From contig CALUYW010000003.1 in the NCBI GenBank assembly GCA_944325105.1, positions 62,001-126,000 of the forward strand: a stretch of 64,000 nt of DNA. The letters are read 5' to 3'. A model generated the notes under the pieces. That model saw only the letters and a program-made list of their open reading frames with translations. It had not been told where the DNA came from and ran no database searches. Within the stretch, counting starts at the first letter, position 1, and every line of letters starts with the position of its first letter. Source of the DNA: Candidatus Gastranaerophilales bacterium. GTDB lineage: Bacteria; Cyanobacteriota; Vampirovibrionia; Gastranaerophilales; Gastranaerophilaceae. The position numbers and the translations under genes are program-made. Below are positions 8,258 through 15,517 of the stretch, piece by piece.

Positions 8258-10342
8258 ATGATAAGTAACAACTATCAAAATCAGCTTAACTACGGAGCAG
8301 TCAAAGATGTTGTACCACAAAGGGTAAACGAAAGACTGCCTCAAGGTGTGCAGAATTTTGATGTTAAAGATAAGGTAGGAGAAAATACTGTAGTAAAAGC
8401 GGCACAAGATGCTAAAACAGACCCTATAACAATCGGCTTAACAGGGGCTATTTGGCTTGCTTTTGCTCAAGGCTGCCAGTATTTAAACAACAAATTAAAC
8501 GCCGACTGGGAAAACAGCTGGCTTGGAAAAATCGGTCAAAAATTCGATAATTTTGCCTCAAAACACCTTAAAACAAACGGTTCAGGCAAAATAAGAAAAG
8601 GAATAAGTAGTCTTTTTGACAAATCAAAAATTCTTAGAAGCTTAAAAACTCCCACAAAAGCCCAAAACTCCCTTGCAGTAAGCCAAGCAAGAGGTATCAC
8701 AGGCTATGTAATGTCAGATGTATCTTCCATGCTCGGATATCATCTTAAAAACGGCAATGGAGATGATATTTTAAATCTTGTAAGAGAGCTAAAACCCGAC
8801 CTTAAAGACGGAAAAGAAGCACTTTCTTACATTGACAATTTGTTTAAAAACTGCGAAGACAATATGCCGCAGATTAAAAAACTTGTTCAAAATCTAAGCG
8901 CAAGTGATATAAAAGTTTCTGTAGATAATCTTGCAAAAGGAACAATTCCTTTTGTCAACAAAAGCTTTAGAATACCAAACATTCCTTTCTTAAAAAGAAA
9001 AGGGTCGTTTAAAGAAATGGCAAACAAACTAAATGCCGTCTTTAGCGATAAAACATTATCAAAACAAGCAACAAACCTTGGTAAAGCCGCACCAAAACAA
9101 GCCCTAAAAACTCTTGAAGGGCTTACAAACGGCGGTGCGGGCGGAAAATTGATGATTGCCATCCAAGCATCAATCTTCGCTCAAGCAATAAGAAAAGCAA
9201 TGGACGCTCCCGAGGGTGAAAAACTCTCCACATTTACGGAAAACATTGCAAACGACTTCGGTTACTTTTTGTCGCTGCCGTTTCAGGTTAAGTCCTCCCA
9301 CCTTGTAGGCGGTTTAAAATACATTGGTATCGGCGGCGCTAAAAATACTCAAGAACAGGTTAAAAATGTTGCAAAATACCGTGACATGATAAAAAACCTA
9401 AACGAGAGTGTAGCCAATGGCACAATTTCAAAAATTGACTATGCAAAAGAAGCAGGTAAGATAAAAAATTTCTTAAAAGGTGATTCAAAATGGTATCATA
9501 AACCCTTTAAAGCTCTTGGTAAACTTTTCTCCACAGGGCTTGATGCGGAAACCATTAAACCCTTTATTGACGCAAATGACAAAACTCTTGGCACATCAAT
9601 ATACAATAGCGTAAGAAACCTTGCTAACAAAATAAAAGGCCCAGGATTAGGAACCGTTCTAAGACTCGGCGTAGGTATGTTCGTTGTAGGCCCCATAATT
9701 GCAAAAGCAACCACAAAAGTTTCCCATTTAATCTTTGGCAGACCGTCAAAATCAGTTCTTGATAAAGAAGAAGAAAACAAAACAACCGAGCAGCAAAATA
9801 ACACAAATAATCCGTTTAACATAAGCGAACAGGAACTTCAACAAAAACTCCTATCTAATCCCGAACTTATACAAAAACTTGAGAGCAACCCTGAAATTCT
9901 AAATTCACTCTTAAGCAACCCCGAGTTATTTATGAAAGTTCTAAACGGCGAAGTAAAAGTTGATGATTTAGCGAAAAATACTCAAAACTCTGAAATTCTA
10001 AATTCAAAATACATTATAAATCCAAGCAGCAAACAACCTGTCCCTCAAGCTACTTTGCCTCAAACACCTGTTAATCAAAGCGGATTAAATGCGCTTGATA
10101 ACACTTCAACAAGCAAAATGGACTTATTTGGCCTTGGCAAAAAAGACAAAGAAGAAACAAAAGAAACCACGGAAAATAAAGACCCGCTTGAGCCACAGAG
10201 GTCATATATCCCCTCATCGGAATGTACAATAGGTAAAACCGATGGTAAGGATACTCAAGAACTTGACCCTGAAGTAAATAATGCACTCCTTAAAGCCCAA
10301 AAAGCCGAAGAGAGAGCTCTTGAGCAGCTAAACAACCTCTAA
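8258..10342 (+). CDS. Large hypothetical protein, lineage-specific type
   Basis: I do not recognise a named family in this 694-aa protein. It begins MISNNYQNQLNYGAVKD, with no signal peptide. It has short hydrophobic stretches near residues 52-70 (PITIGLTGAIWLAFAQG) and 465-485 (LRLGVGMFVVGPIIAKA), is rich in Lys and Asn, and carries a run of LxSNPEL-type short repeats near residues 525-570 (LLSNPELIQKLESNPEIL). The C-terminal tail is low-complexity and charged. AGGA lies 8 nt before the ATG and a TATATA-like -10 lies upstream. It converges on the methyltransferase gene with no space between the stops. Its general style, a cytosolic N-terminus plus amphipathic helices, resembles the 795-aa protein at 12302, but I see no convincing alignment between them. 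Confidence 0.75.
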   Translation: MISNNYQNQLNYGAVKDVVPQRVNERLPQGVQNFDVKDKVGENTVVKAAQDAKTDPITIGLTGAIWLAFAQGCQYLNNKLNADWENSWLGKIGQKFDNFASKHLKTNGSGKIRKGISSLFDKSKILRSLKTPTKAQNSLAVSQARGITGYVMSDVSSMLGYHLKNGNGDDILNLVRELKPDLKDGKEALSYIDNLFKNCEDNMPQIKKLVQNLSASDIKVSVDNLAKGTIPFVNKSFRIPNIPFLKRKGSFKEMANKLNAVFSDKTLSKQATNLGKAAPKQALKTLEGLTNGGAGGKLMIAIQASIFAQAIRKAMDAPEGEKLSTFTENIANDFGYFLSLPFQVKSSHLVGGLKYIGIGGAKNTQEQVKNVAKYRDMIKNLNESVANGTISKIDYAKEAGKIKNFLKGDSKWYHKPFKALGKLFSTGLDAETIKPFIDANDKTLGTSIYNSVRNLANKIKGPGLGTVLRLGVGMFVVGPIIAKATTKVSHLIFGRPSKSVLDKEEENKTTEQQNNTNNPFNISEQELQQKLLSNPELIQKLESNPEILNSLLSNPELFMKVLNGEVKVDDLAKNTQNSEILNSKYIINPSSKQPVPQATLPQTPVNQSGLNALDNTSTSKMDLFGLGKKDKEETKETTENKDPLEPQRSYIPSSECTIGKTDGKDTQELDPEVNNALLKAQKAEERALEQLNNL

Positions 10343-11212
10343 TCAGGGCTTTTGAAAAAGCATAATGTATTCATGTTCAAATATGTAAAAACCGCCCGCA
10401 AGCGCTCTATAGCGCCATAGGTTAGCGGTTTTTCCTTTTGCTCTTTCATTTCCCGTTATATTTTTTACAATTACAGCTTTTGTTATGAAACCAAGCTCTT
10501 CCATGCGTCTTTGGCATTCAAAACTTAGGTTTATATGGCGCGAGTTTGCGTACTTATCTCCTATTATAAGCGCTGCAAATCTGCCTTTTTCAAGCAGGTC
10601 ATAGCCGTTTTTTGCAACTTTTTTAAACAGTTCATAAAACTCTTCTGTTGTAGCACAGTTTGAGAGGTCTTCTTTTCTATCTGAAAATTTAATAATATCA
10701 TCATACGGCGGGTGTAAAACAAGGAACTGAGCGGATTTTTTGCCCATAATCTCAAGGCGGGCCTCAATTTTTTCTTTTGCAACCTCTGAAGCACTATCGG
10801 CACAGATTATGTTCATTTTAGATACCATCTCACGTTTTGAAAATTTCTTTGAAACATAATCAACCATATCTTCTTTAAGCTCTACACCAATACATCTTCT
10901 TCCCATATTAAGAGCTTCAATGCCTGATGTACCCGAACCGAAGAACAAATCAAGCACTACATCGTTTTTCTTTGTAAAGCGCTCAAAAAGTTGTGTTGCA
11001 ATCTGCGGGATGTAGTTGCCGTGGTAATCGTAACTGTGGCCGTTTGATTTTTCTCTTGAGGCAAATTCCCACAGTGTGCCTGTTTTTATGTGAGAATACA
11101 TTTTCCAGTTATTCAGGTCAATGTCACTATATGGCTTAGTTTTAGGGGCTTTAACTACTCTTAAGCCGCCCTGCTCTTTTATATCAACTTTACTTTTTAA
11201 ATTTCCTGCCAT
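10343..11212 (-). CDS. Solitary DNA methyltransferase (amino-methyltransferase type)
   Basis: The product carries the SAM-binding motif FGSGT (residues 91-95, in VVLDLFFGSGTSGIEAL) followed by acidic VEL, and a catalytic HPPY (167-170, FLVLHPPYDDIIKFSD) in place of the common DPPY/SPPY. This motif order, SAM site before catalytic site, is that of gamma/alpha-like N6-adenine or N4-cytosine enzymes rather than beta-class. No restriction endonuclease gene is adjacent, so it is an orphan methyltransferase, perhaps regulatory or protective. The longest frame begins at 11248, but the ATG at 11212 has GGGGAG six bases upstream and is chosen (289 aa). Target base and recognition sequence cannot be read from the sequence. 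Confidence 0.82.
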   Translation of the reverse strand: MAGNLKSKVDIKEQGGLRVVKAPKTKPYSDIDLNNWKMYSHIKTGTLWEFASREKSNGHSYDYHGNYIPQIATQLFERFTKKNDVVLDLFFGSGTSGIEALNMGRRCIGVELKEDMVDYVSKKFSKREMVSKMNIICADSASEVAKEKIEARLEIMGKKSAQFLVLHPPYDDIIKFSDRKEDLSNCATTEEFYELFKKVAKNGYDLLEKGRFAALIIGDKYANSRHINLSFECQRRMEELGFITKAVIVKNITGNERAKGKTANLWRYRALAGGFYIFEHEYIMLFQKP

Positions 11213-11269
11213 ATTAAACTCCCCACAGTATATGAATACTATATACATATGTAGAGTATTTTAAATCAT

Positions 11270-12043
11270 CTATTTGCCTGAAATATAGTTGATAATTTCA
11301 TTATAGGAAGACGGGTTACGCTTTAATAAAAGTACACCCGAGCCGCCTTGTTCGTATAGTTTTTGAGTCATTTTAGAATGAACAAGTCTTGAAATAATAT
11401 CAGCCTGAGAATATGAATACTTATCTGCTTTTGACGCCATAACCATCATAGGAACGGTTGTAAGTCTCGGTACAACAAGCGCTATATCAAGATTTTTAAA
11501 AGATACATAAGGAGAAATCAAAACCATTTTTTTAGGCTTTTCTTTCATAATAGATGCTGCAAGCACAGCAGCGTTTGCACCTAAATCCGCTCCCACTATG
11601 TAAATTTCACTCGCATCGATATTGGGGTAATTCTTTTTTATATAATCTATTGAACTAACTACATCAATTGGGTATTTTGTCCAATCATCTTTTGTAAAGT
11701 TCATCCTTGACTTAAATCTGAAATTTTTTGTATAAACACTTCTGCCATGACCTCTTAAATCAAGCGCAAGGACGTTATAGTTTCTCTGTCTTAAAGATTC
11801 AGGCAAAACTCCCCAGTCTGAGGCTCTTGAGCCAAATGAGTGCAACAAGACCACAAGCGGGCGGGGCGGTTTTTTTTGAGGGGCAAAATACAAATCCCCG
11901 TTTAATAAAAATCCGTCTTTTGTTTCTATTTCGACTTTTGTTTTTATTTTAGGCTTTTTAACCTTTTTCTTCTGAGCGGCATCAGCACCTAAAAGGGTAA
12001 AACTAAAAAACAATATTAAAACTAATGCTATAAATTTTTTCAT
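11270..12043 (-). CDS. Secreted alpha/beta-hydrolase-fold protein with altered catalytic residues
   Basis: A signal peptide (1-22, ending LGADA) and a Lys-rich linker precede an alpha/beta-hydrolase fold: oxyanion loop 'VVLLHSFGSRASDWG', 'LALDLRGHGRS', then the nucleophile elbow 'IYIVGADLGANAA'. The usual GxSxG serine is replaced by aspartate (GADLG). The acid-loop region 'VMASKADKYS' is present, but no histidine follows it before the C-terminus. A Ser-His-Asp triad is therefore absent, and the protein is either non-catalytic or uses different chemistry. It should be periplasmic. TAAAAT ends 6 nt before the ATG with no Shine-Dalgarno. Confidence 0.8.
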   Translation of the reverse strand: MKKFIALVLILFFSFTLLGADAAQKKKVKKPKIKTKVEIETKDGFLLNGDLYFAPQKKPPRPLVVLLHSFGSRASDWGVLPESLRQRNYNVLALDLRGHGRSVYTKNFRFKSRMNFTKDDWTKYPIDVVSSIDYIKKNYPNIDASEIYIVGADLGANAAVLAASIMKEKPKKMVLISPYVSFKNLDIALVVPRLTTVPMMVMASKADKYSYSQADIISRLVHSKMTQKLYEQGGSGVLLLKRNPSSYNEIINYISGK

Positions 12044-12049
12044 ACAAGT

Positions 12050-12055
12050 ATTTTA
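12050..12055 (-). promoter_or_regulatory. -10 element (TAAAAT) of the hydrolase gene
   Basis: The hexamer ends 6 nt before the ATG at 12043; predicted transcription start is at or next to the initiation codon. Confidence 0.5.
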
Positions 12056-12107
12056 ACAAAACGCGCATAAATATTGAACTTTTTTTCAAATTTAATACAA
12101 ACGGATG

Positions 12108-12219
12108 ATATCGCTAAAGCTTTTAAAATATTTGCCGAAGAGAAAAACATAAGGACGCAAGTCCTACTCAAAACCTCCTCCCCAAGTCTAGTAGCCGCCT
12201 TTTAGGACGGCTTTTTTTT
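12108..12219 (+). ncRNA. Candidate small RNA with a CU-rich unpaired segment
   Basis: The 258-bp gap between two divergent genes holds an ordered RNA-like element. It contains a GGAC-GCAA-GTCC hairpin with a GNRA tetraloop (12153-12164), a pyrimidine-rich stretch CCTCCTCCCC (12174-12183) that is complementary to Shine-Dalgarno sequences, and a strong terminator hairpin. A plausible promoter is TTGAAC (12074-12079), 16 bp, TACAAA (12096-12101), giving a start near 12108. CTACT and AGTAG flanking the CU-rich region could pair and expose it as a loop. The 5' end is uncertain; a shorter transcript from about 12137 is also possible. The layout (hairpin, CU-rich single strand, terminator) resembles cyanobacterial Yfr1-type small RNAs, but homology is not established. 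Confidence 0.45.
12193..12219 (+). terminator. Intrinsic terminator of the candidate small RNA
   Basis: AGCCGCC and GGACGGCT pair through seven base pairs with one bulged A and a TTTTA loop, followed by eight T residues. It lies about 80 bp before the next plus-strand gene and so ends a separate upstream transcript. Confidence 0.75.
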
Positions 12220-12301
12220 ATTTTAATTAAACTTCACAAAAAGGCAATTATTTAAAGAGGACATACTTTATATATATAACCCCATTATTAAGAGAGCAAA
12301 A

Positions 12302-14689
12302 ATGAGTATTTCCTCGATTAGTTCAATCGATACAAGTCTATATACAAACAAGCTTCAAGGTGCATCAAACTCAAGTGCTTATGAAGAATTAATCTACGAT
12401 AAAAACTGTACAAACACAGATACCGTAGAATTTTCTACTCTAAAAGATTCTCAAAGCGCAAGCCTGATGGATGAGCTTGAAAACATAAAAGAAGAACAAG
12501 GTCTTATAGGCAAAGTCTGGGATGGCATTAAAAACTTTTTTAATATGAAATCAGGCTCAAAATCAGTTGAAAATACTATAGAACAATACGAAGAGGGCGA
12601 AATTTCACAAGAAGAAGCCAAAGAAGCTCTTGAAAAATATAAAGAAGGGCAAAAAATGTGCACTGATGTGGTAGCAGATATTACATCAGGCATAATAGCA
12701 GTAGGTGCAGCAGCTCTTGCACCTGTAACAGGCGGAGCATCTTTACTTGTAGCAGCCGGAGCAGGTGCTGTCTCTAAAACCGCTATCAAAGCTGCTGACG
12801 CAACTATTGGCGGTAGAGAATACAACTTGAAAGATTTAGGATATGACCTGACTACAGGTTCAATTAACGGTGCAATAGCCCCATTATCAAATGCCCTTGG
12901 AGGAGCAGCAGGCACAACTGTTGCAAAAGCATGCGGGCTCAATGCCGTTCAAACAAGCGCAAAAAGCGCAGGTAAGGGAATAATTGCAGGCTTGCTTGCA
13001 AAACAAGGAACAAGCTATATTGCACAGGAAGGAACAAAATTGAGCGCCAAAGTAGTTGCGGCAAAGGTACTCTCTTACGGTACCGATATGGCAATTGACG
13101 GCGCATTATCAGGTGCTGCGGACGGATTTTCCCGCGCACTTGGAGAGGGAAGACTGGAAGATATTAAAGATGATACTCTAAATAGCGCCTTAGGAGGTCT
13201 TATTGCAGCCCCAATTATAGGAGGCTCAACAAGGCTTGTATTTAAAGGCGCTTCATCTTTAAACTCAAAACTTTTTAGCGAAGTACAAGAAGATATTACA
13301 AGCAAAGCCGCAACAAGAGGTACTGTTTTTGAAAGCGTTGAAAGCGCGCTTGATTACCTGAACAACAGTACAAACCCCAAAGCAAAAGAGATTTTAAAAT
13401 CTTACGATAAACTGATAAATAGCGGACAAGAAGTTTCTCTTCAAAGACTGCAAGGTGCAATAAGCCTTATGGATGACTCTTTTAGCGAAGAAAAAATTGC
13501 AGCAATTTCAAAAGAACTCGCAGCAAAGTACTCGGATGATGCATCTATGAGAAAGACCATGAGTGAACTTTTTGATGTTTTAGGTATAGATTCCAAAACC
13601 GTTTATGACCCAAGCAAAAAAATATACATAACTCAAAGCGAATACGGCACAATAACAGCGCGCGCTAAGGGTGAAAAATCTATAAGCCCTAAAATCAGAA
13701 ATAAAATTTTTGATTTAAGAGAAGATTTCCCGACAACTCAAAGTGCGGCAAACTCTATGATAGGTGACGCACAGGGCACAAGAATTGTTGTAAAAAATTC
13801 AAGTATGAGTACGGATGAAATTGAAAAAATCATAAGAGCCAATACAAACAATCCCGATGATATCGAAATATTTACAAAATATATTTTAGAAAACAAAGGC
13901 ACAATAAGCGATGATAAAATGCCATTATTAAAAAGTATAGAAAAACAAGTCTACGACAGCGCAAGAGAAGTACAAAGCGGAAAACTTGTCTCGAATCTGG
14001 CCAAAGCAATTGAAAACGGCGACATTCAAATAACGGAACTGCATAACTACAGTGGAGCAGACGGCATTGCATACTTTAGCGACGCGCAAGTTGACACCCT
14101 AAAAGAAGCGTACACCGATTGGTATGAAAAAATGCTAAAAATAGCCAAGGAAAATCCCGACAATTCTCAATATCAAATAGTTAACAAAAATAACCTTGTA
14201 TGTCTGCAAGATGAAAACGGTTACATATTTGAACCATCTATGCTTGTAGAATCTGTTTCAAATTCAAAAAAAGCCATAAAAGGTACAGGCTATACAGCAG
14301 CTCAAATGAATATTATAACAAAAGACGGCATACAGGAAGAGCTGCAGTACAGAGGTACATTAACCGATGAAATAGCAGAACTTGAGCATATTCCATATGA
14401 CATAAAAAAGAACAAAGATACTGTCTTAAGACCCGAATATGATTTTATAAGAAGTGTTTTTGGCAAATACAAAAATAATGACAATTTTAATACCGCTTAC
14501 AACAATTATCTGAGTGACACATATAAGGCCTACCGAAGAATGGAGCTTGGACTCAGTGCAGATGTACCCGATATTAAAAACTACCTTGGCAATATGCTGA
14601 GCGAAGAAGAAATGCAAGCAATATCTTTCAGCGGACTTGAAGAACTGCACAAGACAGTAAGTATGCTGGACAAACAAAAAGCAGCCTGA
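12302..14689 (+). CDS. Toxin/effector-like protein with C-terminal RelA/SpoT-type nucleotidyltransferase domain
   Basis: The 795-aa protein has two regions. Residues 120-315 are Gly/Ala-rich with hydrophobic, glycine-zipper-like segments (SGIIAVGAAALAPVTGGAS; 'IDGALSGAADGFSRALG'; 'SALGGLIAAPIIGG'), as in translocation or pre-toxin regions of polymorphic toxins. Residues about 440-705 carry the synthetase motifs of the RelA/SpoT fold in order: RAKGEKSISPK (454-464, exact RxKxxxSIxxK), IGDAQGTRI (487-495, metal-binding Asp), HNYSGADGIAYFS (581-593), GTGYTAAQMN (661-670, base-stacking Tyr), EELQYRG (679-685, catalytic Glu) and AELEHIPYD (692-700). The histidine usual after the GY motif is Gln here. 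No HD hydrolase, TGS or ACT domain is present, unlike housekeeping Rel. It lacks a signal peptide; its first 30 residues are rich in Ser, Ile and Thr. A partner gene follows 24 bp downstream. Confidence 0.82.
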   Translation: MSISSISSIDTSLYTNKLQGASNSSAYEELIYDKNCTNTDTVEFSTLKDSQSASLMDELENIKEEQGLIGKVWDGIKNFFNMKSGSKSVENTIEQYEEGEISQEEAKEALEKYKEGQKMCTDVVADITSGIIAVGAAALAPVTGGASLLVAAGAGAVSKTAIKAADATIGGREYNLKDLGYDLTTGSINGAIAPLSNALGGAAGTTVAKACGLNAVQTSAKSAGKGIIAGLLAKQGTSYIAQEGTKLSAKVVAAKVLSYGTDMAIDGALSGAADGFSRALGEGRLEDIKDDTLNSALGGLIAAPIIGGSTRLVFKGASSLNSKLFSEVQEDITSKAATRGTVFESVESALDYLNNSTNPKAKEILKSYDKLINSGQEVSLQRLQGAISLMDDSFSEEKIAAISKELAAKYSDDASMRKTMSELFDVLGIDSKTVYDPSKKIYITQSEYGTITARAKGEKSISPKIRNKIFDLREDFPTTQSAANSMIGDAQGTRIVVKNSSMSTDEIEKIIRANTNNPDDIEIFTKYILENKGTISDDKMPLLKSIEKQVYDSAREVQSGKLVSNLAKAIENGDIQITELHNYSGADGIAYFSDAQVDTLKEAYTDWYEKMLKIAKENPDNSQYQIVNKNNLVCLQDENGYIFEPSMLVESVSNSKKAIKGTGYTAAQMNIITKDGIQEELQYRGTLTDEIAELEHIPYDIKKNKDTVLRPEYDFIRSVFGKYKNNDNFNTAYNNYLSDTYKAYRRMELGLSADVPDIKNYLGNMLSEEEMQAISFSGLEELHKTVSMLDKQKAA

Positions 14690-14713
14690 TAAAATGACAA
14701 AAAAGGGAAGACT

Positions 14714-15127
14714 ATGAACGTGGAAAAATCATTTTTTAACTTTGGAAATAAAATAAACCCCGCAAAAATGCAAGATAAGGAGTTAAGCTTATCAGATGTT
14801 GAAAAAGGTACCGTTGAAAAGCTTTTAAAACGTGCAGAACGTGAAGTTTGCGAATGGGGAAACTTTTCTGACGTTATAGAAGAATTTAAAAATCCAAACG
14901 ACGGACAAAGTTACAAAATTTTTATTACCCCCTCGCCAAATAAAGAAAAGCCCGATACAAGAGTTTTGCAGCTTGCAGCAGAAGTTCCAAATACCGACAG
15001 AATGTTTAGTGTAGATATTAAAAGGGGTACAAAAAAAGATATCCTGAATTATTTATCCGAAAGCAAAAATTTAGGAGAAATCTTAGGCTATACCAACATG
15101 CTCTCGGAGCGGTTAAGTAAAGAATAA
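14714..15127 (+). CDS. Small hypothetical protein, candidate partner (immunity or chaperone) of the RelA/SpoT-domain protein
   Basis: The 137-aa soluble, highly charged protein matches no family I know. It lies 24 bp downstream of the RelA/SpoT-domain gene on the same strand, with a GGGAAG Shine-Dalgarno 5 nt before the ATG and no promoter-like sequence between them, so the two genes are probably cotranscribed. It has no membrane segment or signal peptide. The middle (about 60-105: DGQSYKIFITPSPN, 'RVLQLAAEVPNTDRMFSVDI') looks like a beta-sheet core with helices on either side. Size and position fit an immunity protein or antitoxin, or a dedicated secretion chaperone. The sequence alone does not decide between these. 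Confidence 0.7.
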   Translation: MNVEKSFFNFGNKINPAKMQDKELSLSDVEKGTVEKLLKRAEREVCEWGNFSDVIEEFKNPNDGQSYKIFITPSPNKEKPDTRVLQLAAEVPNTDRMFSVDIKRGTKKDILNYLSESKNLGEILGYTNMLSERLSKE

Positions 15128-15181
15128 TAAAATAACTTGAAATAAAGTTTATTTTGGGTTAATATTGTCGGGTCAAAAGAC

Positions 15182-15215
15182 AATCTGACAATTGGAAAAT
15201 GCAGAAGTAGTTTCA
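15182..15215 (+). repeat. Degenerate third copy of the tRNA-Gly 5' flank repeat
   Basis: The segment TGACAATTGG ... GCAGAAGTAG parallels the two better copies at 15217 and 15311, with several mismatches and a shorter spacer before the GCAGAAG (compare GCGGAAG) block. Confidence 0.45.
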
Positions 15216-15216
15216 C

Positions 15217-15267
15217 TACAAGAAAAAATTTGACAATTGAATAATGAAATATTTGCGGAAGTAACTC
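15217..15267 (+). repeat. Truncated duplicate of tRNA-Gly 5' end plus its upstream flank
   Basis: This 51-nt segment repeats 15311-15361 almost exactly, with only a few substitutions. It includes 39 nt of upstream flank (TACAAGAAAAAATTTGACAA at its start) and the first bases of the mature tRNA (GCGGAAGTAACTC), then diverges into an imperfect palindrome CTTTGCGAAGCAAAG at 15268-15282. No functional tRNA can form. Confidence 0.85.
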
Positions 15268-15300
15268 CTTTGCGAAGCAAAGTGGCTTGTCCACAAAATT

Positions 15301-15312
15301 CCAATTGAGTTA
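15301..15312 (-). repeat. Inverted 12-bp copy of the tRNA-Gly D-arm
   Basis: CCAATTGAGTTA is the exact reverse complement of TAACTCAATTGG at 15356-15367, inside the tRNA. The match stops at 12 bp in both directions. Confidence 0.6.
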
Positions 15313-15361
15313 CAAGAAAAAATTTGACAATTGAATAGTGAAATTTATGCGGAAGTAACTC
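15311..15361 (+). repeat. Parent copy of the 51-nt tRNA-Gly flank repeat
   Basis: This copy runs into the intact tRNA-Gly gene; its counterpart is at 15217-15267. Confidence 0.85.
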
Positions 15362-15421
15362 AATTGGTAGAGTCCCTGCCTTCCAAGCAGGTTGTTGCGA
15401 GTTCGAGCCTCGTCTTCCGCT
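15349..15421 (+). tRNA. tRNA-Gly (anticodon TCC)
   Basis: The 73-nt sequence folds as a cloverleaf. The acceptor arms are GCGGAAG (15349-15355) and CTTCCGC (15414-15420) with discriminator U at 15421. The anticodon stem is CCTGC/GCAGG with loop CTTCCAA, placing anticodon TCC at 15382-15384, and the T-arm contains GTTCGAG. The CCA end is not encoded. It reads GGA and probably all GGN codons. An intrinsic terminator follows directly. Confidence 0.96.
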
Positions 15422-15425
15422 AACT

Positions 15426-15454
15426 AAAAAGACTCCCTTACTGGGGGTCTTTTT
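15426..15454 (+). terminator. Intrinsic terminator downstream of tRNA-Gly
   Basis: AAAAAGACTCCC and GGGGGTCTTTTT form a strong hairpin with a TTACT loop. The U-run makes it functional mainly for the plus-strand tRNA transcript. Confidence 0.9.
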
Positions 15455-15505
15455 AATATCAAATCTCTTCATCTTTTTGTATGAAAAGATTTTTTAAAAC
15501 CAAGC

Positions 15506-15511
15506 TATAAT
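15506..15511 (+). promoter_or_regulatory. -10 element (TATAAT) of the helicase-nuclease gene
   Basis: A perfect consensus hexamer ends 6 nt before the ATG at 15518, and there is no Shine-Dalgarno. No clear -35 is seen at the usual distance. Confidence 0.55.
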
Positions 15512-15517
15512 ATTTTT

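Noticed and set aside
12151..12212. GGACGCAAG block as a c-di-GMP (GEMM-I) riboswitch
   Set aside because: GGACGCAAGTCC is simply a self-complementary GCAA-loop hairpin; the first GEMM half with its conserved purine run is missing, and the terminator is about 80 bp before the next gene without an expression-platform layout.
12939..13305. Open frames on the minus strand opposite the RelA/SpoT-domain gene
   Set aside because: Their products are Leu/Arg/Ser-rich with no motif or ribosome-binding site, as expected for shadows of a Gly/Ala-rich coding region.
15268..15282. CTTTGCGAAGCAAAG as a terminator or operator
   Set aside because: The palindrome has no U-run and sits inside a decayed tRNA repeat; no gene is placed to use it.
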